Below are positions 7,657 to 9,255 of a DNA stretch of 9,255 bases, one piece after another. The DNA is from an uncultured Porphyromonadaceae bacterium. Its GTDB lineage: Bacteria > Bacteroidota > Bacteroidia > Bacteroidales > Muribaculaceae. Where the stretch lies: positions 1 through 9,255 of the forward strand of contig CAMWZB010000029.1 of NCBI GenBank assembly GCA_947178655.1. The letters are read 5' to 3'. Each line of letters starts with the position of its first letter. The stretch's first letter is position 1. The notes under the pieces are model-generated. The model was given only the letters and a program-made list of their open reading frames with translations. It ran no database searches and had not been told where the DNA came from. Both the position numbers and the translations under genes were made by a program.

Positions 7657-7720
7657 CAGCGACAGGAGTGCGTTCTTAAACGCCTCAGAGTCATGGCATA
7701 AGGCCACACTCCTGTCGCTG
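7657..7720 (-). other. Long branched stem-loop (three-way-junction shape) downstream of susD
   Basis: A perfect 14-base inverted repeat, CAGCGACAGGAGTG (transcript 5' arm, 7720-7707) with CACTCCTGTCGCTG (7670-7657), encloses 36 bases. Those 36 bases consist of two further small hairpins and a linker: TGGC-CTTAT-GCCA (7706-7694), an 11-base linker (7693-7683), and CGTT-TAAG-AACG (7682-7671). Both inner hairpins abut the main stem directly. In the transcript this would fold as a compact three-way junction. No U-tract follows on the minus strand. A stabilising 3' end for susCD mRNA, a processing site or a partial terminator are the likely roles. A dispersed palindromic repeat is another possibility. 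Confidence 0.6.
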
Positions 7721-7729
7721 TCATCCGCG

Positions 7730-7745
7730 GCGGTGGCATCACCGC
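7730..7745 (-). other. Small GC-rich hairpin just after the susD stop
   Basis: In the transcript, GCGGTG-ATGC-CACCGC is a 6-base-pair perfect stem with a 4-base loop, beginning 6 bases after the susD stop codon. It sits immediately before the larger branched stem-loop, giving a tandem structure. No U-tract follows. It may help stabilise the susCD transcript or reduce read-through. Confidence 0.5.
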
Positions 7746-7751
7746 TGTCTG

Positions 7752-9255
7752 TCAGTTATAACCTTCGTTCTGATCTGCGAAGTCGATGTCGAGGTTCTGC
7801 TCGATTTCAGTCATAGGAATAGGCCATATTACGTGCCAGGGCTGAATAGTACCCGAACGTTTGGCCCACTTGTTGCGCTCCTTCACCAGTTCATAGAACT
7901 TGCCGGTGCGCACGAGGTCGAAGCGGCGCCAGCGTTCGCCTAAGAGTTCGCGCACGCGTTCGGTCATGATTTCGGTGCGGAATTCGTCCTGCGACATACT
8001 CGACGGCCATAGCATCTCGTCAGGTATGTCGTACTCCCATGCACGTGAGCGTACGTCGTTCACCCAGTCTACCGCCTCGGGCGTACGGTTAAGCTCGTTA
8101 AGACACTCGGCGTAGAGAAGGTAGGCATTGCCGAGACGGAGCCAGGGAATGTCCTTGCCGGAGTTGTACATATTGTTGATACCCATGCCCGAGTAGCGGT
8201 CGGTGCGGTAGTCCTCGTACTTCTTGATATGAGGATTGCACTCGTCCTGGTCTTCGGGAGTGAGTCCTTCCCAGCTCAGACCGGGTATGTAGTCCTCTGC
8301 ATTCTTACCGTTCCAGTCGAATTCGTAGCGGATAGACTCTTCCTTGCGGATGTCACCCTCTTCCCATATGCCGCCGTCCTCGACATCGGAGTAAGCCCAT
8401 TCGGTGGGCACGGAATGATCGTAGCCGGAGAAGTAGCATGCATCGCCACCCATGGCAGCAGCAGCTCGCGAGCCGATCATGAACTGAATGCCGTGGTTAT
8501 CGGGCCATGTGGTATTGAACTGGAATTCGTAGATAGCTTCGGAAGTGTTGGGCGTGTTGTAGTCGAAGATGTCGTAGTAAGGCACGAGGCTGAACGGACC
8601 TTCCACCACCTGCTTCAGGCATGCCTCGGCATCGGCGAAGCTGCGCAGGCCGGTTTCTTCTGGAGCCGCCATATAAGCGTAGCCGAGGAGCATCAGACCT
8701 GCATACTTCGACACGCGGCCCGGCTCGTTCTTCGCAGGAGCGTTGTCAGCGCAGTTCTTCAGGTCATTGATGATATATGTCCACACGGTGACGAGGTTCT
8801 GGCGTCCGGTGCCGAGCTCGGCCAGACGGCTGAGGTCCATCACGGGAATCCTGCCGTATATCATGGTCATGTCCATCATCAGCGAGCCGCGGATAAACGA
8901 TGACTCCGCCCAGAGCTGCAGGGCTTTCTCGTCTGTGTCGATATTGGGCTCGAGAGCGTTGATGAGCTTGGCGGCTTCGGCAATCTTGGGCCAGCGCCAG
9001 TTCCAGCAGTTGGTCACGTACTCGTGGTCAGACGTGAGAAGCGCGTCGAAGCGGTCAATGGCACCGTTTTTGCCACCACCCTCTTTGAGTGCCTGATAAG
9101 CGCCGTTCTGAATCTCGTCCGTACCGTCGGCAAGATAGTAGTAGTTGTGTCCGGCCCAGAGATCGCGCCAGTTCTTGTAGAGAGCGAGAAGCGACTTCTC
9201 GGCAGTCTCCACCTCGCCATAGCGCTGCTCTTCGGGCATCTGGGTGCGGCTCGGT
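7752..9255 (-). CDS. SusD/RagB family outer-membrane glycan-binding protein, partial (N-terminus off window)
   Basis: The reading frame is open to the window edge (codons for PSRTQ precede the Met at 9239). The true start with its lipoprotein signal peptide therefore lies outside; 500 residues are visible. The C-terminal part is diagnostic: RLGNAYLLYAECLNE followed by EAVDWVNDVRSRA (the SusD TPR-like helix block), then ERVRELLGERWRRFDLVRTGKF, and the terminal WPIPMTEIEQN ... NEGYN, which matches the usual WPIP-x-x-EI ... NPGY ending. The visible N-terminal part has the typical first helices (SLLALYKNWRD, then TDEIQNG). SusD proteins cap the SusC TonB-dependent transporter on the cell surface and help deliver the glycan. 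The downstream gene follows after 173 bases containing tandem stem-loops. No substrate can be predicted from the sequence alone. The family call is firm. Confidence 0.95.
   Translation of the reverse strand, partial: PSRTQMPEEQRYGEVETAEKSLLALYKNWRDLWAGHNYYYLADGTDEIQNGAYQALKEGGGKNGAIDRFDALLTSDHEYVTNCWNWRWPKIAEAAKLINALEPNIDTDEKALQLWAESSFIRGSLMMDMTMIYGRIPVMDLSRLAELGTGRQNLVTVWTYIINDLKNCADNAPAKNEPGRVSKYAGLMLLGYAYMAAPEETGLRSFADAEACLKQVVEGPFSLVPYYDIFDYNTPNTSEAIYEFQFNTTWPDNHGIQFMIGSRAAAAMGGDACYFSGYDHSVPTEWAYSDVEDGGIWEEGDIRKEESIRYEFDWNGKNAEDYIPGLSWEGLTPEDQDECNPHIKKYEDYRTDRYSGMGINNMYNSGKDIPWLRLGNAYLLYAECLNELNRTPEAVDWVNDVRSRAWEYDIPDEMLWPSSMSQDEFRTEIMTERVRELLGERWRRFDLVRTGKFYELVKERNKWAKRSGTIQPWHVIWPIPMTEIEQNLDIDFADQNEGYN

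Noticed and set aside
7657..7720. Intrinsic terminator or insertion-sequence end at the 14-bp inverted repeat
   Set aside because: No U-tract follows on the transcribed strand. No transposase or target-site duplication is seen, so a structured RNA element is the safer call.
8229..8903. 224-codon open frame on the plus strand opposite susD
   Set aside because: It is fully antisense to a firm SusD coding region, with no recognisable domain and no leader typical of Bacteroidetes.

Overview
The window looks like part of a polysaccharide utilization locus (PUL) from a gut-type Bacteroidales bacterium. The signs are a SusD-family protein, a hybrid two-component system sensor with Reg_prop repeats, a GH92 mannosidase, A-rich leaders without Shine-Dalgarno sequences, and short C-terminal tails of the type seen in Prevotella and Muribaculaceae relatives. 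GC content is moderate, roughly the low to mid 50s by eye. The family placement (Muribaculaceae-like) is a guess from style, not a demonstrated result.

All five genes lie on the minus strand, so transcription runs from high to low coordinates. In that order they are: a SusD/RagB outer-membrane glycan-binding protein (9255-7752, N-terminus off the window; a SusC/TonB-dependent transporter is expected just beyond); a 173-base intergenic region with two stem-loops, one of them a branched structure; a secreted seven-repeat FG-GAP/VCBS beta-propeller protein with a fibronectin-like region and a sorting-like tail (7578-5851); a 146-base intergenic region with another stem-loop and a weak promoter candidate; a clan GH-D alpha-galactosidase-like hydrolase (5704-3281); a GH92 exo-alpha-mannosidase (3261-1084); and the N-terminal sensor of a hybrid two-component regulator (1076-1, running off the window). 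The last three are separated by only 19 and 7 bases and are very probably co-transcribed. No gene is supported on the plus strand, and there are no RNA genes, insertion sequences or CRISPR arrays.

The inferred working model is as follows. SusC/SusD capture and import a glycan at the cell surface, and the FG-GAP/VCBS protein sits in the place of the usual SusE/SusF surface glycan-binding proteins. The GH-D enzyme removes alpha-linked galactose-type caps, GH92 removes alpha-mannose, and the regulator senses a released oligosaccharide in the periplasm and controls the locus. The enzyme pair suggests a glycan carrying both alpha-galactosyl-type and alpha-mannosyl residues, such as a galactosylated alpha-mannan or a decorated N-glycan or GPI glycan; this is inference. 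The least ordinary items are the FG-GAP/VCBS propeller in the SGBP slot, the branched RNA structure after susD, the divergent active-site motifs of the GH-D enzyme, and the regulator packed directly behind the enzymes.
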